From: Microbacterium sp. LWH3-1.2
GTDB lineage: Bacteria > Actinomycetota > Actinomycetes > Actinomycetales > Microbacteriaceae
Reading direction: 5' to 3'
NCBI RefSeq assembly: GCF_040675855.1
Contig: NZ_JBEGIK010000001.1
Coordinates: 2,356,001 to 2,420,000 of the forward strand
Length of the DNA: 64,000 nucleotides
Made by a program: the position numbers and the translations under genes. This document shows, in pieces, positions 9,339 through 17,513 of the stretch. Positions within the stretch are counted from its first letter, which is position 1; each line of letters starts with the position of its first letter. Under the pieces are notes generated by a model. That model made no database searches. It was not told the origin of the DNA and saw only the letters and a list, made by a program, of their open reading frames with translations.

Positions 9339-10028
9339 ATGTTCTACTGGCTGATGAAATACGTGGTCATCGGACCGATCGTCAAGGCGATCTGGCGCCC
9401 GTGGATCGTCGGCCGCCGCAACGTCCCCGCGGAGGGCGCCGCGATCCTCGCGAGCAACCACCTGTCGTTCGTGGACTCGATCTTCCTGCCGTTGATGCTC
9501 GACCGGCCGGTCGTGTTCCTCGCGAAGAGCGACTACTTCACCGGCAAGGGGATCAGAGGCTGGGCGACCCGCATGTTCTTCAAGGGCACGGGCCAGCTGC
9601 CCATCGACCGTTCCGGCGGCAAGGCGTCCGAGGCATCCCTCAACACGGGTCTTCAGGTGCTCGGCAGCGGTGATCTGCTCGGCATCTACCCCGAGGGCAC
9701 GCGCAGCCCCGATGGCAAGCTGTACCGCGGTCGCACCGGCATCGCCCGCATGGCGCTCGAGGCCCACGTGCCGGTCGTGCCGGTCGTGATGGTCGACACC
9801 GACACGATGATGCCCATCGGCACCACGATCCCGCGGATCGTGCGGGTCGGCATCGTGGTGGGCGAACCGCTCGACTTCTCGCGCTTCTCCGGGCTGGAGG
9901 GCGACCGCTACGTCCTGCGCTCGATCACCGACGAGATCATGGTCGCGCTGCAGCGCCTGGGCGAGCAGGAGTACGAGGACGTCTACGCGTCGACCGTCAA
10001 GGACCGGCTCACGCCGAAGTCCCGCTGA
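9339..10028 (+). CDS. plsC: 1-acyl-sn-glycerol-3-phosphate acyltransferase family protein
   Basis: Membrane-associated acyltransferase, probably making phosphatidic acid from lysophosphatidic acid and acyl-CoA. The catalytic NHxxxxD motif is NHLSFVD (residues 40-46), and the second motif EGTRSPDG begins at Glu119. A short hydrophobic N-terminus (MFYWLMKYVVIGPIVKAIW) probably anchors it. The ATG at 9339 gives 229 residues and lies 4 bp after the glk stop; longer upstream frames overlap glk and are rejected. It corresponds in position to Rv2182c of M. tuberculosis. The exact acceptor is not certain. Confidence 0.9.
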   Translation: MFYWLMKYVVIGPIVKAIWRPWIVGRRNVPAEGAAILASNHLSFVDSIFLPLMLDRPVVFLAKSDYFTGKGIRGWATRMFFKGTGQLPIDRSGGKASEASLNTGLQVLGSGDLLGIYPEGTRSPDGKLYRGRTGIARMALEAHVPVVPVVMVDTDTMMPIGTTIPRIVRVGIVVGEPLDFSRFSGLEGDRYVLRSITDEIMVALQRLGEQEYEDVYASTVKDRLTPKSR

Positions 10029-10077
10029 ACGCCCGGTGGCCGTCGTCACGCGGCGCCGGCGCCCGCCGCGCCACGGC

Positions 10078-10083
10078 TAGAAT
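10078..10083 (+). promoter_or_regulatory. aroG -10 box TAGAAT, leaderless geometry
   Basis: TAGAAT ends 6 nt before the aroG ATG, so a start site 7 nt downstream of the box would be the A of the ATG. Confidence 0.6.
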
Positions 10084-10089
10084 CGAGGG

Positions 10090-11427
10090 ATGCTCCAGCA
10101 CCTCGATGCACTCGACCATTGGCGGACCCTGCCCATCAAGCAGCAGCCGCAGTGGTATGACGCCGAGGCCGTGGACGCCGCATCCGCCGAACTGGCGACC
10201 CTGCCGCCGCTGGTCTTCGCCGGTGAGGTCGACCACCTCCGCGACCGCCTCGCGCGCGCCGCCTCCGGCAGGGCGTTCCTCCTCCAGGGCGGCGACTGCG
10301 CCGAGACCTTCGCCGGCGCCACTGCCGAGCAGATCCGCAACCGCATCAAGACGGTGCTGCAGATGGCGGTGGTGCTCACGTACGGGGCATCCATGCCGGT
10401 CGTGAAGATGGGTCGCATGGCCGGCCAGTTCGCGAAGCCGCGCTCCAGCGACACCGAGACGCGCGGCGACGTGACACTGCCGGCCTACCGCGGCGACATC
10501 GTCAACGGCTACGACTTCACCGAGCACTCGCGCAAGGCCGACCCGAACCGGCTGCTCAAGGGCTACCACACTGCCGCGTCGACCATCAACCTGATCCGCG
10601 CGTTCACGCAGGGCGGTTTCGCCGACCTGCGCGAGGTGCACTCCTGGAACAAGGGCTTCGCAGAGAACCCCGCCAACCAGCAGTACGAGCGCCTCGCGAC
10701 CGAGATCGACCGCGCCATCAAATTCATGGAGGCCGCCGGCGCCGACTTCGACGAGCTGAAGCGCGTCGAGTTCTACACCGGTCACGAGGGTCTGCTCATG
10801 GATTACGAGCGCCCGATGACCCGGATCGACTCGCGCACGAGCACGCCGTACAACACGTCGGCGCACTTCCTGTGGATCGGCGAGCGCACCCGCGACCTCG
10901 ACGGGGCGCACGTCGACTACTTCTCGAAGATCCGCAACCCCATCGGCGTGAAGCTCGGCCCGACCACCACGCCCGAGACGGCGCTCGCACTCATCGACAA
11001 GCTCGACCCGAACCGCGAGCCCGGTCGTCTCACCTTCATCACGCGCATGGGGGCGGGCAAGATCCGCGACGCGCTGCCGCCGTTGCTCGAGGCGGTCAAG
11101 GACTCGGGCGCGACCCCGCTGTGGGTCACCGACCCGATGCACGGCAATGGAATCACGACGCCCACCGGCTACAAGACGCGTCGCTTCGACGACGTCGTCG
11201 ACGAGGTGCGCGGCTTCTTCGAGGCGCACCGTTCGGTGGGCACGTTCCCCGGCGGCATCCACGTCGAGCTCACCGGCGACGACGTCACGGAGTGCCTCGG
11301 CGGCTCCGAGCAGATCGACGAGGCCACCCTCGCGACCCGCTACGAGTCGCTGTGCGACCCGCGCCTCAACCACATGCAGTCGCTCGAGCTCGCCTTCCTC
11401 GTGGCCGAGGAGCTCGAGAAGCGTTGA
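10090..11427 (+). CDS. aroG: Class II 3-deoxy-7-phosphoheptulonate synthase
   Basis: First enzyme of the shikimate pathway; it condenses phosphoenolpyruvate and erythrose-4-phosphate to DAHP. The 445-residue protein is the plant/actinobacterial class II type, recognised by GGDCAETF (residues 67-74, Cys70 in the metal-site position), the KMGRMAGQFAKPRS stretch and GAGKIRD near residue 320. It corresponds to Rv2178c, which in mycobacteria is feedback regulated and can be activated with chorismate mutase; that regulation is inferred here only by homology. The start is set by a -10 box 6 nt upstream. A perfect 15-bp hairpin ends the transcript. Confidence 0.95.
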   Translation: MLQHLDALDHWRTLPIKQQPQWYDAEAVDAASAELATLPPLVFAGEVDHLRDRLARAASGRAFLLQGGDCAETFAGATAEQIRNRIKTVLQMAVVLTYGASMPVVKMGRMAGQFAKPRSSDTETRGDVTLPAYRGDIVNGYDFTEHSRKADPNRLLKGYHTAASTINLIRAFTQGGFADLREVHSWNKGFAENPANQQYERLATEIDRAIKFMEAAGADFDELKRVEFYTGHEGLLMDYERPMTRIDSRTSTPYNTSAHFLWIGERTRDLDGAHVDYFSKIRNPIGVKLGPTTTPETALALIDKLDPNREPGRLTFITRMGAGKIRDALPPLLEAVKDSGATPLWVTDPMHGNGITTPTGYKTRRFDDVVDEVRGFFEAHRSVGTFPGGIHVELTGDDVTECLGGSEQIDEATLATRYESLCDPRLNHMQSLELAFLVAEELEKR

Positions 11428-11450
11428 GCTCTCGCCCCTGACACGAAGAA

Positions 11451-11485
11451 GATCCCGGATGCCTCGACCCGAGGCATCCGGGATC
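11451..11485. terminator. Bidirectional terminator, aroG / Ser-Thr kinase
   Basis: GATCCCGGATGCCTC (11451-11465) and GAGGCATCCGGGATC (11471-11485) are perfect 15-bp arms around a 5-nt loop, between convergent genes. Confidence 0.85.
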
Positions 11486-11498
11486 TGTTCGATCTGCG

Positions 11499-13454
11499 TC
11501 AGAGTGCGGCGGCGATGCGCAGCGAGATGACGGTGCCCTTAGGCTCCATATCGCCGGCGTCGGGCTTCTGAGACTCGACCTTGGTGAAGGGGTCGGGAAA
11601 GGCGTCCCAGCGGTCGTCGTAGTCGATGGTGAATCCGGCGTCGGTGGCGGCCTGGCGTGCCTCCGCCAGCGTCATGCCCCCGAAGTCGGGGACCTCGAAC
11701 AGCGCAGGGCCGGTCGACACCACGAGGGTCACCGTGTCGCCGGGCGCGAGCCAGGTGCCGTCCTCCTTGCCGATGACGCGGATGACGCGCTCGGCCTTCA
11801 CCGAGTCGCTCGACTCGGTCTGGCTGGGGTCGGCGACGACGAGCCCGAGGCCCTCGAGCGTGCTGCGCGCCTTGCCCTCACTCTCGCCGGAGACGTTCGG
11901 GAGCGGCCCGAGCGAGACCTGCAGGCGCGCGGTATCGCCCTGATGCACGGTGCAGCCGTCCGTGCATGCGACGTCCTGCGAGCCGTCCTCCGGTGCGCCC
12001 GCGGGGCGGATGATCACGCCGGTGACGACGCCGGCCGCGGCGTCGGTGAAGAAGGTGGCGCTCTCGTCGGGGGCCGACACGGACTGGGCCTGGAGAGCGG
12101 CGCGCGCATCGGCCTCGGGCATTCCCGAGAACGACGGGAAGGTCGCCTCCTGCGGACCGAGCGAGACATAGAGGTCCACCTCGGCGCCCTTGTCGACGCG
12201 GGTGCCGCCGGCCGGATCGCTGCGGATGACCTCACCCGCTGCGACGTCGAGGCTGTACTCGCCCTGCTGCACGGCGACGAGCGAGTCCTCCTGGAGACGT
12301 GCAGACGCCTCGTCGAATGTCATGCCGGTCACGTCGGCGACCGCGACCAGCGATCCGGGACCGGAGCCGAACCACCATCCCAGGCCGCCCGCGAGCGACG
12401 CGAGCACGAGCACGAGCACGACGAGCCAGGCGCCGCGGGAGCGTCGGCGCTGCGTCGCCGTGCGGAGTCGGCCGGCGTTGTCCGCCTCGGCCATCGTGGC
12501 GATGGGACCGGTCGTCGTGCCGGGCAGCACCGCCGTGAGCTCGCCGGTCGCGGCGACGTCGTCGCGCACGACGCCGATGGGGCCGGTTCGGGTGACGACG
12601 GGGGAGATGCCCAGCTCGCGCTCGATGTCGTGCAGGCGCTGCAGCATCTCCCGCGCGTCGATGGGCCGCTCGTCGGGCGACTTCTCGGTGGCCCACAGCA
12701 CGAGCTCGTCGAGCGGCTCGGGAACACCCGGATTCTTCACGCTCGGCCGCGGCACGGAGTCGGTGGCGTGCTGGAACGCGATCTGCATCGGCTGCTCGCC
12801 CTTGTACGGCTGCTCGCCGGTGAGCATCTCATACAGCATGATGCCGATGGCGTAGATGTCGCTGCGCGCGTCGGCGGTGCCGCGCGTGACGAGCTCGGGG
12901 GCCAGGTACGCGATCGTGCCGAGCAGCTGGGCGCCGGATGCGGTGTTCGCGGTCGTCGCGCGTGCGAGCCCGAAGTCGCCGATCTTGATGCGGCCGTCTT
13001 CGGCGAGGAGCACGTTCTCGGGCTTGACGTCGCGGTGCACGATGCCGGCCTTGTGCGCGGCGGCGAGCCCGGACAGCACGGCGTCGAGGATCGACACCGC
13101 CTGCGGGACGGTCAGCCGGCGCTGCTCGCGCAGGAGCTCGCGCAGCGTGATGCCGGGGAGGTACTCCATGACGAGGTACGCCATGTCGCCGTCCTGGCCC
13201 TGATCGAACACATTGACCACGTGCGGATCAGCGAGGCGGGCGGCCGCACGGGCCTCCTGGATGAAACGGCTCTGGAAGACCGTGTCATCGCTCAGGTGGG
13301 AGTGCATGACCTTGAGCGCGACCCGTCGCTCGAGGCGCAGATCGGTCGCCACATACACGGTGGCCATGCCGCCGCGGGCGATGCGAGCACGCACCCGGTA
13401 TCGGCCGTCGACCAGACGGCCGATCAGCGGATCCGTCTGCTGACTCGTGCTCAC
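11499..13454 (-). CDS. Transmembrane Ser/Thr protein kinase with four PASTA repeats (PknL/PknB type)
   Basis: Eukaryotic-like receptor kinase that senses cell-wall fragments and phosphorylates division and wall-synthesis proteins. The 651 residues read as: kinase domain (about 15-280) with IVHRDVKPENVLL and GDFGLA, a juxtamembrane linker, one TM helix (about 345-368, WLVVLVLVLASLAGGLGWW), then four extracellular PASTA units to the end. Gene order (aroG, kinase, Rv2175c homologue, idsA) equates it with mycobacterial PknL (Rv2176), although M. tuberculosis PknL lacks PASTA. The GTG at 13454 lies exactly 6 nt after TAGACT, so the mRNA is probably leaderless. The LysM gene upstream is on the same strand. 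Confidence 0.92.
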   Translation of the reverse strand: MSTSQQTDPLIGRLVDGRYRVRARIARGGMATVYVATDLRLERRVALKVMHSHLSDDTVFQSRFIQEARAAARLADPHVVNVFDQGQDGDMAYLVMEYLPGITLRELLREQRRLTVPQAVSILDAVLSGLAAAHKAGIVHRDVKPENVLLAEDGRIKIGDFGLARATTANTASGAQLLGTIAYLAPELVTRGTADARSDIYAIGIMLYEMLTGEQPYKGEQPMQIAFQHATDSVPRPSVKNPGVPEPLDELVLWATEKSPDERPIDAREMLQRLHDIERELGISPVVTRTGPIGVVRDDVAATGELTAVLPGTTTGPIATMAEADNAGRLRTATQRRRSRGAWLVVLVLVLASLAGGLGWWFGSGPGSLVAVADVTGMTFDEASARLQEDSLVAVQQGEYSLDVAAGEVIRSDPAGGTRVDKGAEVDLYVSLGPQEATFPSFSGMPEADARAALQAQSVSAPDESATFFTDAAAGVVTGVIIRPAGAPEDGSQDVACTDGCTVHQGDTARLQVSLGPLPNVSGESEGKARSTLEGLGLVVADPSQTESSDSVKAERVIRVIGKEDGTWLAPGDTVTLVVSTGPALFEVPDFGGMTLAEARQAATDAGFTIDYDDRWDAFPDPFTKVESQKPDAGDMEPKGTVISLRIAAAL

Positions 13455-13460
13455 CCTCAG

Positions 13461-13466
13461 AGTCTA
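13461..13466 (-). promoter_or_regulatory. Kinase -10 box TAGACT, leaderless geometry
   Basis: Read on the minus strand: TAGACT, CTGAGG, GTG. The spacer is 6 nt and no Shine-Dalgarno is needed. Confidence 0.6.
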
Positions 13467-13523
13467 CGGATCCGTGCCTGCGAGCCGGCGGAGCGGCTCA
13501 CCCGCCGAGATCGCAATGTGACG

Positions 13524-14738
13524 TCAGCCGAGTGCGGCGAGCCAGGAGTAGGCGGGGGCCTCCCACTTGGCGTACGCGTCCGGGTAGGCCGAGATCTGCA
13601 CCGCCTGGGCGGCCTGCGTGAAGGTCAGATTCTCCCAGCCGGGGATGTCGCGCAGCCCGCGCGTGCGCGAGCCATTGGGGTCGCCGGCGCCGCCGAAGAA
13701 GACGCGCGTCGCGCGTGCAGCATCCTGCACCTCGGCAGCAGTGCCCCAGCCGTAGCTCGGACGCTGCTGGAACAGGCCGAGCGAGTCGCGATCGCCCCAC
13801 GTCACGTTGCGAAGCGACGATTCCTGCATCGCGGTGCCGAGGGCGACGGCGATACCTCGATCGGAGACGCCGAGTTCCCGCCCGATGCGCACGATCAGCT
13901 GCGCGTTGGAGACCTGCTCCGACGTGAGGCCGGGGACAGCGGGGGCCGAGACCGGGATCTTGATGGTCTGTCCGGGGTAGATGATCGACGACCAGGCGAG
14001 CCCGTTGGCAGAGAGCACCGCGTTCGTCGTCACGCCGTACCGCTTCGCGATCGAGCTGATCGTCTCGCCTGCGCTGATCGTGTGCGACCCGCCCGACGTC
14101 GTGTCGGGCGCGGGAGCAGGCGCCGGCGCAGGGGCGGAAACGGATGCTGCGGGCGCGGCCGCGCCGGGAATCCGGATGGTCTGGCCGGGGTAGATGATCG
14201 AAGACCAGTTGAGCCCGTTGGCCGAGAGCACCGCGTTCGTCGTGGTGCCGTGGCGGTTGGCGATCGCGCTGACGGTGTCGCCGCGCTGGACCGTGTACGT
14301 GCCGGCAGCCGGGGCCGGCGCGGGTGCGGCCGGCGCGGGTGCGGCGGCGGCCGCGCTCAGCTTGAGCACCTGACCCGGGTAGATCGTCGACGACCAGCCG
14401 AGCCCGTTGAGGGCGAGCACGTCGTTGGTACGCAGGCCGAACCTCGCCGAGATCCGGCTCACGGTGTCGCCGCGCTGGACGGTATACGTCGCGGGCGCGG
14501 ACTCGGCCGTCACCCGGACGGTGGGCAGCGCGGTGACGCGGGGGACGTTCACGGCGGCGGCGCCGAGCATGCGCGGCACGCTCACGGGCGCAGCATCCCT
14601 CGTCGCCGCCTGTGCGGGCGCTGCCGACAGCGTCAGCGCGATCGACCCTGCGACGGCGACAGGGACGCCGGCGAAGATCGCTCGCGACGGCGTGCCGCTG
14701 CGGTCGACCCGATTCTTTGTACTCCGGACCTGTCGCAC
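13524..14738 (-). CDS. Secreted triple-LysM cell-wall protein with C-terminal lysozyme-like domain
   Basis: Exported peptidoglycan-binding protein of 404 residues. The N-terminus has a basic stretch, a hydrophobic core and an AQAAT cleavage-like site, so it is probably a Sec substrate. Three LysM repeats follow (about 70-113, 140-185, 215-260), each with YTVQRGDT- or HTISAGET-type starts and a WSSIIYPGQ-type end, joined by Ala/Pro linkers. The last 130 residues contain AMQESSLRN and DSLGLFQQRPSYGWGT, which looks like a transglycosylase-type fold with the QES glutamate as a possible acid; catalysis is inferred. The GTG at 14738 has GGGGGGAAA just upstream. It sits 69 bp upstream of the PASTA kinase. 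Confidence 0.82.
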   Translation of the reverse strand: MRQVRSTKNRVDRSGTPSRAIFAGVPVAVAGSIALTLSAAPAQAATRDAAPVSVPRMLGAAAVNVPRVTALPTVRVTAESAPATYTVQRGDTVSRISARFGLRTNDVLALNGLGWSSTIYPGQVLKLSAAAAAPAPAAPAPAPAAGTYTVQRGDTVSAIANRHGTTTNAVLSANGLNWSSIIYPGQTIRIPGAAAPAASVSAPAPAPAPAPDTTSGGSHTISAGETISSIAKRYGVTTNAVLSANGLAWSSIIYPGQTIKIPVSAPAVPGLTSEQVSNAQLIVRIGRELGVSDRGIAVALGTAMQESSLRNVTWGDRDSLGLFQQRPSYGWGTAAEVQDAARATRVFFGGAGDPNGSRTRGLRDIPGWENLTFTQAAQAVQISAYPDAYAKWEAPAYSWLAALG

Positions 14739-14881
14739 GAGTTTCCCCCCTCAGTCGACTTCGAGAACCGTGTCACGGATGTTTATTGGTGTCAACTGGT
14801 GTTATTCAGAGAGGTTTCTGTTACTGGTGAGTCCAGAGTGCGGTGGACGAGTGCCCGATCCGATCTGAGATAGTTGCTTTC

Positions 14882-15232
14882 GTGACCTCTGACGCCGCTC
14901 CGCGCTTCGAGACCGACTGGCTCACCCTGCCCGACCTCGTGGAGGTGCTCGGCGAACCGCTCGGCCGGGTGCGCCGACTGCTCGACGAGTACTACCTCGT
15001 CGGCTCCAAGCGCGACGGCGTCGTCAAGGTGCCGTCGGTCTTCGTTGTGGACGGGCACCCGCTGCCGTCGCTGCGGGGCACCGTGTTCGTCCTGCACGAC
15101 GCCGGCTTCTCGGACGACGAGGCGATCGACTGGCTGCTGACCCCCGAGGACACGATCGGGATCGCGCCGATCGAGGCGCTCCTCGCGGGTCGTAAGAGCG
15201 AGGTCCGCCGGGTCGCCCGCACGCTGGCATGA
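14882..15232 (+). CDS. Rv2175c-family DNA-binding protein
   Basis: Small cytoplasmic protein of 116 residues resembling Rv2175c, the winged-helix DNA-binding substrate of PknL in M. tuberculosis. The N-terminal region (TDWLTLPDLVEVLGEPLGRVRR) looks like a helix-turn-helix; the C-terminal part carries the family's VLHDAGFSDDEAIDWLL stretch. The neighbourhood (kinase on one side, idsA on the other) is conserved and supports a kinase-substrate pair. The GTG at 14882 is chosen because it opens VTSDAAPRFETDW, 5 nt after a TAGTTG box; an in-frame GTG at 14843 would add 13 residues without support. Confidence 0.85.
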   Translation: MTSDAAPRFETDWLTLPDLVEVLGEPLGRVRRLLDEYYLVGSKRDGVVKVPSVFVVDGHPLPSLRGTVFVLHDAGFSDDEAIDWLLTPEDTIGIAPIEALLAGRKSEVRRVARTLA

Positions 15233-15251
15233 CCCTCCGACGTCCGGTGAC

Positions 15252-16346
15252 TCAGGTCGTGCGGACCGTCGCGGCGCGCGCGAGGTCGCGCAGCTCGCCG
15301 ACGGCCGCATTGCCGAGCCGTGCGCCCGACAGTGCGCGATCGGCCTCGTGCGCGTAATCGGCGATGAGTCTCTCGACGCGGTCGAGCGCGCCGGTGTCGA
15401 CGATCGTCTGCTGCAGCGACGCGATCTGGGATGAGTCGAGGCCGGGGTCGCCGACGAGCTCGTCGACGATCCGCCGTGCGGTGGGCGCGAGCGCCTCCCG
15501 CGCATACGCGATCAGCACCGTGCGCTTTCCCTCGCGCAGGTCGTCGCCGGACGGCTTGCCGGTGGCGGCCTCATCGCCGAACACTCCCAGCACGTCGTCG
15601 CGCAGCTGGAACGCCATGCCGAGAGGGTGCCCGAATGCGGCCAGCGCCGCCGCCTGCGCAGCATCCGCGCCCGCGAGCGCCGCGCCGATCGCGAGCGGCT
15701 GCTGCACGCTGTAGCGCGCGGATTTGAAGGATGCCACGCGCAGCGCCCGCTCGGCGTGCCGGTCATCGGGCTCGCTGGCGAACGCCGACTCCTCGGCGAC
15801 GTCGAGGAACTGTCCGAGCGTGACCTCGCGGCGCATCAGCGCGTACTGACGGCGGGCCGCTGCCGCGCGGTCGGGGGAGGTCTCGGCGAGTCCCTCCTCG
15901 AGGAGGTCGTCGCTCCACGCCACGAGCAGGTCGCCGAGCAGGATCGCGGCCGAGCGGCCGAACGCGTCCGCGTCGCCGAGCCAGCCCGCGCCGCGATGCC
16001 CGGCCTCGAGAGCGCGATGCGCCGAGGGACGGCCGCGGCGCGTGTCGGAGTTGTCAATGATGTCGTCGTGGACGAGAGCCGCGGCGTGGAACACCTCGAG
16101 GGCGGCTGCCGCGGCGATCACGGAGGCGGGTGCGGAGCCGACAGGGCCCGAGGATTCCTCCACGGCCCTCCACCCGGAGATGCAGAAGCGGCCGCGAAGG
16201 CGTTTTCCGCCGGTGACGGCATCCGCTCCCGCGGCGACGAATCGTGCCGCTTCGGGACCCGCGTCGGCCACACTCCGGCGCTGTGCCGAGATGAACATGT
16301 CCACTCGCTGAGAAATGGCTTCGATCGGCTCAACGGGGGCGGACAC
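15252..16346 (-). CDS. idsA: Polyprenyl diphosphate synthase (IdsA-type, GGPP/GFPP range)
   Basis: Trans-prenyltransferase that extends isoprenoid diphosphates with IPP, feeding quinone, carotenoid or lipid-carrier synthesis. The first Asp-rich motif is DDIID (residues 94-98). The second is RDDVLGVFGD, the DDxxG variant common in actinobacterial IdsA proteins, followed by KPSGDDLREGKRT. Length 364 is typical. The GTG at 16346 is 6 nt downstream of TAGGCT, which indicates a leaderless mRNA. Position matches idsA2 (Rv2173). Product chain length cannot be fixed by reading. Confidence 0.9.
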   Translation of the reverse strand: MSAPVEPIEAISQRVDMFISAQRRSVADAGPEAARFVAAGADAVTGGKRLRGRFCISGWRAVEESSGPVGSAPASVIAAAAALEVFHAAALVHDDIIDNSDTRRGRPSAHRALEAGHRGAGWLGDADAFGRSAAILLGDLLVAWSDDLLEEGLAETSPDRAAAARRQYALMRREVTLGQFLDVAEESAFASEPDDRHAERALRVASFKSARYSVQQPLAIGAALAGADAAQAAALAAFGHPLGMAFQLRDDVLGVFGDEAATGKPSGDDLREGKRTVLIAYAREALAPTARRIVDELVGDPGLDSSQIASLQQTIVDTGALDRVERLIADYAHEADRALSGARLGNAAVGELRDLARAATVRTT

Positions 16347-16351
16347 GGGCC

Positions 16352-16358
16352 TAGCCTA
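16352..16358. promoter_or_regulatory. Symmetric divergent -10 for idsA and DUF3040 gene
   Basis: The 7-mer TAGCCTA reads TAGCCT on the plus strand (16352-16357) and TAGGCT on the minus strand (16358-16353). The minus copy is 6 nt from the idsA GTG. The plus copy could drive the DUF3040 gene, which also has TACAAT at 16376-16381. Confidence 0.55.
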
Positions 16359-16409
16359 GTGAGGAACGGCACGCGTACAATCGAGCCACCGAAGTACAGA
16401 GGGGGAAGC

Positions 16410-16775
16410 ATGCCACTCTCCGAACAGGAGCAGCGCCTGCTGGACGAGATGGAACGCCATCTCATGCGCAACGACGCGGATGTCGTCAGCGCGCCCCGCG
16501 ACGGACGCACTCTGAGCTATCGCAACATCGTCTACGGCACGATCCTCGTGCTGGTCGGGCTCGGCGGTCTGATCGTCGGGGTGTCGCAGCAGTTGATCGT
16601 CGTCGGCGTGATCGGATTCGTCGTGATGCTGGGCGGGGTCCTCCTCGCCGTCACTCCCGGGCGTGGCCCCGGCAAGGTGAGAGTCGAACCCGACCGACCC
16701 GCCAAACCCCAGAACAGCTCTTCGTTCATGGACCGCATGAACGATCGCTGGGACAAGCGGCAGGAGGAGCGCTGA
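16410..16775 (+). CDS. DUF3040 membrane protein
   Basis: 121-residue protein of unknown function, almost always found just upstream of mraZ in actinobacteria (Rv2169c position). The N-terminus MPLSEQEQRLLDEMERHL is the family signature. Two TM helices follow (about 45-65 and 67-85), then a charged, Pro-rich cytoplasmic tail. The ATG at 16410 has GGGGGAAG directly upstream. It has its own terminator and so is not part of the mraZ transcript. Confidence 0.88.
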   Translation: MPLSEQEQRLLDEMERHLMRNDADVVSAPRDGRTLSYRNIVYGTILVLVGLGGLIVGVSQQLIVVGVIGFVVMLGGVLLAVTPGRGPGKVRVEPDRPAKPQNSSSFMDRMNDRWDKRQEER

Positions 16776-16803
16776 GCGTCCCCGCCGCCTGAACCGGCAC
16801 GAG

Positions 16804-16833
16804 AAGCACCGACCTTCGGGTCGGTGCTTTTTT
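16804..16833 (+). terminator. Rho-independent terminator after DUF3040 gene
   Basis: AAGCACCGACC (16804-16814) pairs perfectly with GGTCGGTGCTT (16819-16829) around a TTCG loop, ending in six T's (16828-16833). Confidence 0.93.
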
Positions 16834-16906
16834 GCTGCCTCGGCGTCACCCATTCACGCGTCCGGGAGGGGAGCGGGGGAGCGGCGGCTCACAAATCGGT
16901 AGCAAT

Positions 16907-16930
16907 GTGGAGGAGAGTGGAGTAAAGTGG
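16907..16930 (+). promoter_or_regulatory. MraZ operator: three GTGG repeats at 10-bp spacing
   Basis: GTGG occurs at 16907-16910, 16917-16920 and 16927-16930, the first two followed by AG. Direct repeats at one helical turn upstream of mraZ are the known form of MraZ binding sites in other bacteria, so autoregulation of the dcw operon is likely. Confidence 0.75.
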
Positions 16931-16972
16931 CGCACATCCCGGGGGGCCGGACGAAGGGGGTGTGATGTACCG

Positions 16973-17404
16973 ATGCTTTTGGGCACGCACACACCCAAGC
17001 TCGATGACAAAGGGCGCGTCATCCTCCCGGCGAAGTTCCGCGACGACCTTGGTGGGGGTGTCGTCGTGACGCGCGGACAGGATCGCTGCCTGTACGTGTT
17101 CAGCGAGAAGGAGTTCGAGCGGGTGCACGACCGCATCCGTGAGGCGCCGCTCGCGAACAAGCAGGCGCGCGACTTCCTGCGCATGTTCCTCTCGGGCGCG
17201 AGCGCCGAGAAGCCCGACAGTCAGAACCGCATCACGATCCCCCCTCCGCTGCGCGCATACGCCGGCTTGGAGCGCGACCTCGTCGTCACCGGCGTAGGCG
17301 CTCATGCCGAGATCTGGGACGCCACGGCGTGGAACACCTACGCCGAGGCCAACGAAGAGAGCTACGCCGAGCTGGAGCAGGAGGTGATTCCGGGCCTGTT
17401 CTGA
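16973..17404 (+). CDS. mraZ: Transcriptional regulator MraZ
   Basis: AbrB-fold ring-forming regulator that represses its own division operon. The 143-residue length is standard. Both family halves are visible: [19 protein letters not shown] at the N-terminus and a second [15 protein letters not shown] near residue 85. The ATG at 16973 gives the canonical MLLGT start; it lies 43 nt after the last GTGG operator repeat. rsmH follows after 109 bp. Confidence 0.96.
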   Translation: MLLGTHTPKLDDKGRVILPAKFRDDLGGGVVVTRGQDRCLYVFSEKEFERVHDRIREAPLANKQARDFLRMFLSGASAEKPDSQNRITIPPPLRAYAGLERDLVVTGVGAHAEIWDATAWNTYAEANEESYAELEQEVIPGLF

Positions 17405-17513
17405 GCCCTCGGCCGTGACTCCCAGCTGCTCGTGCCCTGACGCCACTTCCCCGGCGCCAGGTCGGAGCGGATGGGGATCAGGGCCGAGGGACCAGGACCG
17501 CCAGGCGACGATC

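Noticed and set aside
11943..14873. 976-codon plus-strand frame opposite the kinase and LysM genes
   Set aside because: Antisense to two proteins with complete motifs; Arg/Gly/Asp-rich shadow composition.
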